From NCBI RefSeq assembly GCF_964204645.1, contig NC_134025.1:12529001-12593000 (forward strand): a stretch of 64,000 nucleotides of DNA, read 5' to 3'. Shown here piece after piece: positions 25,224 to 33,610 of the stretch (within the stretch, counting starts at the first letter, position 1; each line of letters begins with the position of its first letter). The notes below the pieces were generated by a model. It ran no database searches, was not told where the DNA came from, and worked only from the letters and a program-made list of their open reading frames with translations. This stretch comes from Tubulanus polymorphus (taxonomy: Eukaryota; Nemertea; Palaeonemertea; Tubulaniformes; Tubulanidae). A program made the translations under genes and the position numbers.

Positions 25224-25244
25224 AATTTTTTTGTTAAATAAATG
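25224..25244 (+). promoter_or_regulatory. Late-promoter-like start context TTTTTTTGTTAAATAAATG
   Basis: T-run followed by TAAATAAATG where the final ATG is the start codon of the capsid gene. The same arrangement precedes most virion-type genes in both elements. Confidence 0.5.
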
Positions 25245-26533
25245 AGTGGGAGTTATATAAATCCTTCTAAGAATCATAGAATATCTAATGCTATTAAAGC
25301 AGAAAGATCACATCATATAATTACTCATAATCCTTCTAATATTAATCCCGATGAAACTTTATATGTTAGAATTCCTCGATTAACACGAAATACTTTTTAT
25401 GTTCCAAATAGTATTTATTTATCAGCTGATATAAAAGTAACTGGTAATAATAATAATTATGTTGTTGATAATGTTGGGAGATATTCGATTAAAAAATTAG
25501 CTGTAAATATTGGGCCAGAAACAGTTTTCTCATTAGATAATTATAATTTATTTATGCATTATAAAGATTTATGGTTAACAAAAGAAAATAGAAATAATAT
25601 GATATTTCAAGGCATCCAATCAGAAAACCAAAATAAATTAAGATCAGAAGCCAATAATGCAGTAGTAACTAATGCTGTAGATAACTTAATAAAAAAGATT
25701 TATGGAAGCAAATATAAAATTCCATTAGATTTTGAATTGATAAATAATAATGCGCCTTTATATAAATACGCAATTCAAGAAGATATTATATTCGAAATAA
25801 CATTTGCTCCTGTAAATGAAATTGTATTATCTAGCGATAATGAAGATATATTTGTATTATCTAGCGATATTTGTATTATCTAGCGAAATTGTATTATCTA
25901 GCGATAATGAAGATAGATTAGAATATGATACAGTAACTGATAAAAAATATTGCTAGCATAATTCAAACTCAATACAACCAAGGATTTTCATTATTATATG
26001 ATTATATTGAAAAATTTAAAACTGTAACTATTAATGCAAATGATGAAATAATTAATGAGAATATTAACTACCCAAGAAGATCTATTAAAGGTATATTAAT
26101 ATTTTTTACCATTGCAACATATTCTAATGGCGCAATAAAAGTTGATAATTATTGTAATCCTGAAATATCAAAAGTAGATATAACTATCGAAGGAATAGCA
26201 AATAAAATATTTTGTCAAGGAATGAGAACGATAGATCAATGGCCAGAAATTAGAAAACATTTTATGAATGAAAAAGTAAAATCATTTGAAAATTGTAATA
26301 TTAATCAAATTGATCATTATACCGGTAATAAATATGCATTATGGTTAGATTTTAGAACAACAGAGGATAATTCATTACATGGTTCTGGGAAAAAACTACA
26401 AAATACTAAAGATGGAATACAATTATTCATGAAAAAGAAAAAAGGAGGCAAAAATTTCAAAATGCGCGTTTATATTATATCTAACGCGCAATTAAATATT
26501 GTAAATTCACAATTAGATAGTATTATGTTTTAA
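25242..26533 (+). pseudogene. Major capsid protein candidate (double jelly-roll), broken
   Basis: Starts at ATG 25242. Motifs typical of Polinton/adintovirus-type double jelly-roll capsids are visible in order: YVRIPRLTRNTFYVP, YKIPLDFELINNNAPLYKYA, FEITFAPVNEIV, and in the second half RRSIKGILIFFTIATYSNG, GSGKKLQNTKDG and a final ISNAQLNIVNSQL. A local multiplication of a roughly 20-bp unit (TTGTATTATCTAGCGA) at 25825-25915 and a frame change near 25953 split the gene. The N-terminus here is complete, unlike in element 2. Assignment is by motif memory, not search. Confidence 0.65.
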
Positions 26534-26582
26534 GTGTTATGAAATATTAAAATTTTAACTTTAGTAAAAATTTATATAATAA

Positions 26583-27281
26583 ATGGAAGTAGGAATATAT
26601 GAAATACATGGTCCAAGTGAAATGATACCAGATATATATTATATATTACCTTATGATGAATACAGTAAGTATTTTGGAGAATACTTTAATCAATTTAAAT
26701 ATAGAATAAGTAAAATAGATAAGAATATTGAAACAAAAAAAGAAAATAAAATTGAACCTAAAATAGAAGATAAGAATGATATTGAATATAAAATAGAAGA
26801 TAATATTGAAACTAAAATCGAAGATAGTGATAATATTGAAACAAAAAAAGAAGATAACGTTGAACCTAAAATAGAAGATAATATTGAACCTAAAATAGAA
26901 GATAATATTGAATCTAAAAAAGAAGATATAATTAGTTGTATATATTGTGATGAAGATTTTGATAATAATAATGATTATTTATTGCATGTCAAAAAAGATG
27001 AACATATTATAAAATTAGTAAAAACATATGCTAATGTATATAAAGATAAATGCAAAGAAGACCAAAATTATTGCGCCTTCTGTAATGCATGTACATCAAA
27101 GCCTAATTGGGCAAAACATTATAAATTAAAAACAAAAGGTGGAAATGATTCAGCCCATGCAATACAGGTATTTAAATCTTGGTGTGAAAAATTTAAAGAA
27201 TATGTAATATATGACAAACAATTTAATCATAAATACTCAATTAAACATATAGGTACAAATAATGTAATAGAAAATCCATAA
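26583..27281 (+). CDS. Zinc-finger protein with acidic repeat linker
   Basis: 232 residues, intact. N-terminal about 45 residues unique, then roughly ten degenerate units of the NIEPKIED type (about 50-118), then a C2H2-like finger (CIYCDEDF...HVKKDEHI) and a second Cys pair (YCAFCNAC...H). It is the positional counterpart of 44374-45228 in element 2, which has a different repeat. Nucleic-acid binding is likely; the role is unknown. Start context is TATAATAAATG. Confidence 0.55.
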   Translation: MEVGIYEIHGPSEMIPDIYYILPYDEYSKYFGEYFNQFKYRISKIDKNIETKKENKIEPKIEDKNDIEYKIEDNIETKIEDSDNIETKKEDNVEPKIEDNIEPKIEDNIESKKEDIISCIYCDEDFDNNNDYLLHVKKDEHIIKLVKTYANVYKDKCKEDQNYCAFCNACTSKPNWAKHYKLKTKGGNDSAHAIQVFKSWCEKFKEYVIYDKQFNHKYSIKHIGTNNVIENP

Positions 27282-27305
27282 ATTATAAACCCGAAATTTA
27301 ATAAA

Positions 27306-27914
27306 ATGAATATATAAGATTATCGGTGGTATAGAAAAACATTTATAGATTATTTCTCGAGTAATGATATAGTTAGCATATTGAAAAAGTTAGATAACTT
27401 TAAACCAAATGTAACTTATGCAATGAACGTATTTGAACTCAAATATGATGATTTTAGAGAATTTTTAAATAAACATCCATCTAACAAGAGAAATCCCACA
27501 ATAAGTTCAGCCAAAACGAGAAACTTGAATAGAAGAGTTATATATATTTTTGCGCAACGTTTCGGCTAAAGACTATTAGCCATCATCAGTACGCCTGATG
27601 ATGGCTAATAGTCTTTAGCCGAAACGTTGCGCAAAAATATATATAACTCTTCTATTCAAGTTTCTCGTTTTGGCTGAACTTATTGTGGGATTTCTCTTGT
27701 TATCTTCTTACACGGATATTGTGTATCTTCTCGTCTCATTAAACATCCATCTAAAACTGAAATCGAATATTATATTCCAAAAATATTTTCAAGAGCAACA
27801 TTCAATAAATATAAGCTCAGGAATCATTTAGGACCTACAACAATGTCATTGCAAAGGAATATATGGTTAGAATATAATAAGCTTAAAGAAAAATATGAAA
27901 ATGAAAAAGATTAA
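27306..27914 (+). pseudogene. Unknown element gene, stop codon and foldback insertion
   Basis: The ATG at 27306 meets a stop at codon 4, after which the frame stays open to 27484. A foldback insertion (27485-27735) interrupts it and the coding resumes (TEIEYYIPKIF, TMSLQRNIWLEYNKL) to the stop at 27912-27914. No relative exists in element 2 and I do not recognise the family. Confidence 0.5.
27485..27735. mobile_element. Foldback insertion with hammerhead-like core
   Basis: Two arms of roughly 115 bp form a near-perfect palindrome centred near 27590, then about 35 bp of single-copy tail. TAAACATCCATCT occurs on both sides (27472-27484 and about 27738-27750), a 13-bp target duplication. Each arm contains CTGATGA, a GGCTAA...TTAGCC stem and GAAAC, the core boxes of a hammerhead ribozyme. 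Penelope-like retroelements carry such motifs in their pseudo-LTRs and often insert in inverted arrangement, so a short Penelope/retrozyme-type insertion is my reading. Confidence 0.5.
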
Positions 27915-27924
27915 TTTCTATTTA

Positions 27925-28260
27925 CATATTGATGGATGAGTGGATGAGTTGGATGAGTGGATGAGAATGGATGAGTGTAATAATATATATATTTTACTTT
28001 TTAACACATGAATCGGAAGAATATTATAAGTATAAATATAATATTTGTATTCTATATTAAATTTAACACAATATATATATATATATTATTAAAATGATAT
28101 TTAAATATTGTATAAAATTGATAATATAACTTAAAATCAAACTCTTACTGTTTTTTAAATAAAAACATATGTAAATTATATATTATTACACTCATCCATT
28201 CATCCATTCATCCAATTCATCCAATACATCCAATTCATCCACTCATCCACGCACACACAT
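27925..28260. repeat. Inverted GGATGAGT-type repeats at the convergent gene junction
   Basis: GGATGAGT-like units at 27935-27980 and their complement (CATCCA, CATCCAATT) at 28190-28250 flank an AT-rich centre. It lies exactly where the plus- and minus-strand gene blocks of element 1 meet, so a termination or replication-meeting role is conceivable. Confidence 0.6.
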
Positions 28261-28291
28261 TAAAAATTCTATAATATTTCAAATAAGGATT

Positions 28292-28903
28292 TTATTTTAT
28301 AAATTTATATTCATATGGAAATTGAAGCCTCAGTAATAATTTTGAACGTTTATTATTCTTTAATTTATTCATATATTCATCATGTAATTCAGTAGGTATA
28401 ATTTGATTTTCTTCCAATGATTGTTGCATAGATTTTCTATTATTATTGTAGAATAAAACTAAAAATCTTATATTCTCCCTAAAGTCTTTAACAATTGAAT
28501 TATATTTTTGATTTAAAACCCATGTTGTTATCCCAAAATGTCTCCCAGAGAAAGCTCGATAACATAACTCACTTTCTCTAACTTTTGAATCATGTAAATT
28601 AGCGCAATCATCTATAATGAATAATGAATTTGATCCTTTATAAATATCAATTGCTATTTTTATACAATTATCTAAATTTTCTTTTACTGTTTTAGGATCT
28701 AATATAATAAACTTTTTTATCGCAACTATATCTCTATTATATGTTTTATTCATTTCATAAGTAGGACAGAATAATATTATATTATCAAAATGATTCTTAT
28801 AAATAGTTTCTAACAAATTTAATATGAAATGTGTTTTACCGCAGTTTGTTACTCCAGTAACTAACATATTATGCGGTTCAAATATAAATAAATCTTTATT
28901 CAT
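28292..28903 (-). CDS. FtsK/HerA-type genome-packaging ATPase (A32-like)
   Basis: 203 residues, intact. Walker A GVTNCGKTHF at residues 17-26, Walker B SLFIIDDCA near 93-101, then TTWVLNQKY, a sensor-like segment. Length fits the compact packaging ATPases of Polintons and related viruses. It would pump the linear genome into capsids. Its start overlaps the end of the integrase by 8 bp, so the two are probably co-transcribed. It points toward the element centre, opposite to the capsid block. Confidence 0.85.
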   Translation of the reverse strand: MNKDLFIFEPHNMLVTGVTNCGKTHFILNLLETIYKNHFDNIILFCPTYEMNKTYNRDIVAIKKFIILDPKTVKENLDNCIKIAIDIYKGSNSLFIIDDCANLHDSKVRESELCYRAFSGRHFGITTWVLNQKYNSIVKDFRENIRFLVLFYNNNRKSMQQSLEENQIIPTELHDEYMNKLKNNKRSKLLLRLQFPYEYKFIK

Positions 28904-29981
28904 TTATTCTTTTAATTTTACTAGATAAAATCCATTCATTAAATTTATCATCGTATCCTTTATATTTCACCAAAGAATACTTTTTTCCTTTAAGAGTTTT
29001 TGTTTTCAAAACTTTTTCTATTTTGTATTCTATTTCATCTGGGTTTGGTACAAGAGATAATTCTTGTTCATAAAAATAACCTAATATTTCTTCATATTTT
29101 AGATCTTCTAATTTATAAACAAATGGTTTAGTTAATATAATCTTTTTAATCTTGAATATTTCTTCAGTAAAATTTGGGGTATAACCTTTATAAAATGTTT
29201 TTCGATATTCAGATATTCTAACGTGTTGTCCAATTTTAAATCTAGGTTCACCGAAATCATGTGTTACAAATGCACCATATAAATTATTCCAAACTATTTC
29301 TGAATTATCTTCTTTTCTAGCTTGTATAGGTTTCATATTTATAAAACTATGTTTAGAATTATCATAACCTTTCACCAAATCATCTAACACATCGATATAT
29401 TTATATGTTTCATTAGCAGTAAAATATTTCCACGTTCTAGTTTTCAATGTTTTATTAAATCTTTCTATAATAGATGCTTTTTTATCTGAGTGTGTTGAAA
29501 AATATTCTACATCGTTATCAGATAATAGTTTTTTAAAATGTTTATTATAGAATTCCTTACCTTCATCAAATTGTATCTTATCTGGAATAGCTTCTTTAAA
29601 TATTGATTTAAAAGCATTTGTTACTTCTATACCAGTTTTATTTTTGATTGGAATTGACCATGCGTATCTACTGAATATGTCTATAACATTTAATATCCAG
29701 AAATATCCTTTGTTGTATTCCTCTAAGTTCTTCATGTCAATTAAATCAGCTTGCCATTGTTGATCGATATATGAAACCATAACTTTTCTTGTTAAATAAT
29801 TTTTATCCATTTTCTTGTGGATTTGATATGTTGGTTGATTTTGTAACCATGATTTTAATTCACTATATTTTATATTTTCTTTATCAGATTTAATTCTATC
29901 CCATAATTCTGTAACGTTAGAATATGATACTTCACTTTCTGGGTTGTAATATAAATCTCTTAAATATTGTTCTTTTTTCAT
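28896..29981 (-). CDS. Retroviral-type DDE integrase with chromodomain-like tail
   Basis: 361 residues, intact. The core has WQADLIDM (first Asp), NVIDIFSRYAW, IQFDEGKEF (second Asp) and ASIIERFNKTLK (catalytic Glu), the rve/DDE pattern of Polinton integrases. The C-terminal about 45 residues (IEKVLKTKTLKGKKYSLVKY, then KGYDDKFNEWI) look like a chromodomain, which could guide integration through histone marks. It would join the AG...CT ends to the host with 6-bp staggered cuts. The start ATG follows AATAAG, not TAAATG. Confidence 0.92.
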   Translation of the reverse strand: MKKEQYLRDLYYNPESEVSYSNVTELWDRIKSDKENIKYSELKSWLQNQPTYQIHKKMDKNYLTRKVMVSYIDQQWQADLIDMKNLEEYNKGYFWILNVIDIFSRYAWSIPIKNKTGIEVTNAFKSIFKEAIPDKIQFDEGKEFYNKHFKKLLSDNDVEYFSTHSDKKASIIERFNKTLKTRTWKYFTANETYKYIDVLDDLVKGYDNSKHSFINMKPIQARKEDNSEIVWNNLYGAFVTHDFGEPRFKIGQHVRISEYRKTFYKGYTPNFTEEIFKIKKIILTKPFVYKLEDLKYEEILGYFYEQELSLVPNPDEIEYKIEKVLKTKTLKGKKYSLVKYKGYDDKFNEWILSSKIKRINE

Positions 29982-29987
29982 CTTATT

Positions 29988-30385
29988 TTAATCCATTAAT
30001 AATAATTTAGATTTAGTTTCAATGACTTTATGATTTGACTTATTTTCTGGTAGAATAGGTTTATTATCATTGGAATCATTATTATTAGATTTGAATTTAG
30101 ATTTATATATTACACCGGAGAATATAATAACTGTTACTAATCCAATTGTAATATATAAGTAATTATTTCTTCCACTATTAGAAGAATCAGATGGATTGTT
30201 ATTTGAATCAATATCAGATAATTTCTGTGATTCATTTATATCAGTTAATTTCTTTTTCTTAGCTTTTTTTAATTCTGCAGATCTTTTTCCCAACTCCTTT
30301 GCCCACTGTATTTGTTTTTCAGATCTAACCTTTTTCTTAACATCACTGTGTGGGTGTCGTACGGCAATACCATCACTAATTTATT
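29988..30385 (-). pseudogene. Basic single-TM protein, start codon lost, in-frame insertion
   Basis: Homolog of 48166-48533. A lysine-rich N-terminus (KQIQWAKELGKRSAELKKAK) is followed by one TM segment (YLYITIGLVTVIIFSGVIY) and a polar tail. The start ATG of element 2 is ATT here. Between SDG and VKKK about 27 bp encoding IAVRHPHSD is inserted in frame relative to element 2. Probably a small virion or membrane protein. Confidence 0.6.
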
Positions 30386-30390
30386 TTAGT

Positions 30391-30981
30391 TTATTTTTGT
30401 TCTGGTTCATTTTCTGTTTCGCCGTTTGGTTGTCTTACGGCGCCATCTGTTTCGTTCTTACCTGATTTATATTCCATAGGTTTGATATTCGAAAATGTTA
30501 TGACACCAGTAGAAATTAATGTCATAACCGATCCTAATTGGAATGAAGCATATCCGAAACATTTATGTAATTCAGTCATAACTAAATAGTCATTTTTCAA
30601 ATCACTATATAATTTATTTTCATCATCAATTGACATTAACCGGTTACATAACTTAGAGTAACATTTGACAATACTATCTGAAATAGAATCATTTATTCGA
30701 GCCAATCTTGCCTCGTCATAAATCTTAAAATATTTTATTACTTTATCTGGTTTCATAGAGTCTAGTTCTTGAAAAGTAATGGTCTTAGTTAAAAATTGTT
30801 TACATTTACCACTAGCAATTAGTAACTCAAGATGGTGTTTACAATGTAAATAGTATTCATAATCAATATTGTTATTGATATTATTTTCAATTTTGGCCGG
30901 AATATCCTTATTATCACTAATACCCAAATCATCTAATGTTTTTTCAATATCAAGACTATTCTTACTCGATTTCTTTGATAT
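30391..30981 (-). pseudogene. Conserved element protein of unknown function, start codon lost
   Basis: Counterpart of the intact 200-residue protein at 47571. The body is open, with YYLHCKHHLELLIASGKC, KVIKYFKIYDEARLARINDS and the hydrophobic ASFQLGSVMTLISTGVITF near the end. The element 2 start ATG is ATA here (30979-30981). A three-codon addition (GAVRQPN region, near 30421-30444) resembles the inserted motif in the next gene. Confidence 0.6.
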
Positions 30982-31180
30982 TTATATTAGAGAAATTTAA
31001 TAAGAAAAAATATTTTAATATTTTAATACTAGCTAGTTAAGTTAAAGAATTTCTATTCAAAATATAAAGTATTCTCTTTTGAAAAGAATTGTAAAAGAAA
31101 ATATTAAAAATATAAGAGAATTCACTGGTTAGTTGAAGATATGTAATTTCTATTAAATTTTATTTGAATTATATTATTCT

Positions 31181-31770
31181 TTAACCGCTTTCAATATATT
31201 GTTCATTATTCGGATCATTGTTCCATTGATCAATAAATTTCTTTGCCTTTGTTAACTGTTCTAAATATAACTGTAAATCTAGTTTATTAAATTTTATTCT
31301 ATTTTCTTTCTTTTCGGGTGGCCTTAAATTTTTCCAATTCCAAATAAGTTTTTTATTGTGTTCATGATTCATGTTAAATTTAGATATCGGTAACACATGA
31401 TCAATATGAAAATAATCTCCATAATTATCTATATTCATTTGACTATCGAATTGAAATATAATCCATGATTTTAAGAATTCATCTGAACAACCAAACAAAT
31501 TAGATAGTGTTTCTGAATGTGTTTCTTTGTTGAATAATTGTGTTAATCTAGACCTTAAACATTGTTTCACTTTAACATTAAAATCTGTTTGATATCTTCC
31601 TCTCATATATTCTGTCATATAATCATTGTAAGCTTCTCTATTATCTTCTCGATATTGTTTGGTATATAGTTTAGTACAAGTTTTACAGCAATATTGAAAA
31701 CCATCTTTGCTAATCTTACGCTTATTAAATTATGTTATAGCTAATTTATCTAATTTACATTGTGTTTAAA
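31181..31770 (-). pseudogene. HNH-type nuclease, 5' truncated
   Basis: The HNH motif is intact: FHIDHVLPISKFN, then NKKLIWNWKNLRP and EKKEN. The upstream Cys-rich part is shortened, contains an in-frame TAA (TAACATAATTT region near 31732) and runs straight into the TIR inner border. Element 2 (45773) has the full N-terminus with CxxC pairs. HNH proteins of this type nick or cut DNA; in a Polinton it may be a resolvase or a homing-type passenger. Confidence 0.75.
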
Positions 31771-31778
31771 TTGTCACA

Positions 31779-32146
31779 ATGTTTAAAAATCTAACTCATA
31801 CAAATATAAATATTGAAATATGTTTAAAATATATCTATATATCTATTCTATAAGTGAGCTCGTCCTCCGTCCTCTGATCTGAAACCCCACTTTTCCTATT
31901 TCTTTTATATGTTATTCATATATATTTTATTCATGTATATGAATATTTTAAGAGTAATAAGGATAATAGGGGTTCAGGTTAAAGGTTGAGAGGTTGAGAA
32001 ATTTTCCAAATGTTAAAATAATAATAATTTCTACTTGAATTAGGAGTGTACGCGACTAATTCAAGTAGAAATTATTGTTATTTTCACATTTGGAAAATTT
32101 CTCGACCTCTCGACCTTTGGCCTGAACCCCTATTATCCCTATTACT
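31779..32146. repeat. Element 1 right TIR, with terminal foldback
   Basis: Inverted copy of 17716-18081. The outer about 197 bp (31950-32146) folds on itself with a 17-bp central loop (AGGAGTGTACGCGACTA). The arm asymmetry is the same as at the left end: GGCCAAAGGTCG outside versus GGTTAAAGGTTG inside. Confidence 0.85.
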
Positions 32147-32152
32147 AATGTT
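32147..32152. repeat. Target-site duplication of element 1 (right), AATGTT
   Basis: Identical to 17710-17715, immediately after the terminal CT of element 1. Confidence 0.9.
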
Positions 32153-32158
32153 ATATAC

Positions 32159-32272
32159 CTGGAAATTAGGGTTTTTCACACTTTTAGTCAGGCTCATCAT
32201 ACTCAGAATAATGGCTGCTGGGAATTTGTTTCTTGGGTCATCCAGACTATTTATGTCCATATCAAACGCTAC
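32159..32272 (-). pseudogene. CYP46A-like P450 copy A, most 5' exon visible
   Basis: 114 bp, 38 codons, AFDMDINSLDDPRNKFPAAI and onward. Same length as the copy B exon at 61568-61681. Its GTATAT donor is followed after 6 bp by the Polinton duplication. Upstream exons of copy A (counterpart of 63712-63850) were not found in the window, so the 5' half may have been lost or displaced. Confidence 0.8.
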
Positions 32273-32430
32273 CTACAATAAAGAACATAATCGGAATACT
32301 ATTCACACTGGTCACGTGCGATCAGCGAAGCGATCAGTCGTCGTTTGGATCTCGTCGCGTTCAGACGTGCGTGGTCGTATGGGATTTTTCGATCTCAACT
32401 CTGGTTGAGACACGTTAGTTTAGGCTAGTC
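32273..32430. other. Spacer between P450 exon and tandem repeat
   Basis: After a few bases shared with copy B the sequence becomes unrelated (GGTCACGTGCGATCAGCGAAG region). This marks the point where the P450 copies stop being collinear. Confidence 0.5.
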
Positions 32431-32860
32431 GGTTATTTGAAGAAGGACTGTGAAGATGATTAGACTCCGGTATTGTAGAAGAACTATAAAGATAATCAGA
32501 GTCCAGTATTGTAGAAGGACTATAAAGATGACAAAGAGTCCGGTATTGTAGAAGAAGGACTATACAGATGATAAGAGTCCGGTATTGTAGGAGGACTATA
32601 ACGATGATAAGAGTCGGATGGACTATAAATATGATATGAGACTGGTACTGTAGATGAAGGACTGTGAATATAATGAGAGTCCGGTTTTGTAGAAGATGGA
32701 ATTTAAGATAAGAGTTCGGATTTTGTAGAAGAGCAGACTATAAACATGATGAGTCCGATAGAAGGACTTTGAAGATGATGAGATTCCGAGAAGGCTTAAA
32801 AGTGGACTTCAGTCTGTTAAATGGGACTTAAAGATATAAGTGCCCGCTAAGATGGTAGAC
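32431..32860. repeat. Degenerate tandem repeat, about 35-45 bp unit, roughly ten copies
   Basis: Recurring pieces GAAGGACTATAAAGATGA and AGAGTCCGGTATTGTAG with variable spacing. It shows no coding capacity and no conserved spacer pattern. Confidence 0.75.
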
Positions 32861-33019
32861 AATTATTGTAGGACAGGAGGAATAAGAATCAGTCCCGTTA
32901 TAGAAGAATCATTAAGGTGTTTATCGCACGGTTGGAATCTGAGGTCGAGTGTGTTAAAAGTGACGAATTTGGGACCGACTACGGTGTATACATTATGTAT
33001 ACGGTATGTATTTGTCAGT

Positions 33020-33025
33020 CACGTT
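33020..33025. repeat. Target-site duplication of element 2 (left), CACGTT
   Basis: CACGTT precedes the element start AGTAATAGGGG and recurs at 50725-50730. Confidence 0.9.
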
Positions 33026-33465
33026 AGTAATAGGGGTAATGGGCTTTCAAGCCAAAGGTCGAACGGTCGAGCTCATTAAAAAACAAAACATTAAAAGTAA
33101 TTTAAAACTATAATATATTTTCATAACCGTGTGTATTTTATATTATAACTAAATATTTATTCTAAGATATCAATAATTTAAATTTAAAAAGCATATTGTA
33201 TTAAATCAATTGGTCGCTCCACTTCGCTACCGCTCCGCTCCGCGACCAATTGATTTATTTACAATACACACATTCATATAATCAAATATATTTTGATAAT
33301 AATAATTATTCTATTATTCAACTGAAATACACATGGTTATGAAAATATATTTAATGAACTCGACCATTCAACCTTTAACCTGAAAGCCCATTACCCCTAT
33401 TACTCTTAAAATATTCATGTAAATGAATAACATTTAAATTGACAGATTATTCAATATAAAAGTAT
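33026..33465. repeat. Element 2 left TIR, with large terminal foldback
   Basis: Pairs with about 50264-50724. The outer 33026-33411 folds back on itself. The centre is a GC-rich perfect palindrome, TCAATTGGTCGC...GCGACCAATTGA, at about 33208-33260. Outer arm GCCAAAGGTCGAACGG versus inner arm GTTAAAGGTTGAATGG repeats the asymmetry of element 1. Confidence 0.85.
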
Positions 33466-33610
33466 ATATTTACAACATTATTTCAATATTTATATTTGTA
33501 TGAGTTAGATTTTTAAACATTAAAAGTGTTAGTAAAGTGTGATTGAAATAATACATGATATAAATCATTGAACTTCTAAAATCAATTCTAATAAAAAATT
33601 TAGTATTAAA

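Larger units (their letters stand above)
17716..32146. mobile_element. Polinton/Maverick element 1, 14,431 bp, complete ends
   Basis: Starts AGTAATAGGGG and ends CCCTATTACT. A 6-bp direct duplication flanks it and TIRs of about 366 bp close it, all hallmarks of Polintons. It is much more AT-rich than its surroundings. The left half is plus strand (polymerase, then capsid and membrane genes). The right half is minus strand (HNH, two small proteins, integrase, ATPase), so the two blocks converge near 27.9-28.3 kb. Many genes are broken but integrase and ATPase are open. It sits in the P450 copy A intron, 6 bp inside the splice donor at 32157-32158. Confidence 0.92.
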
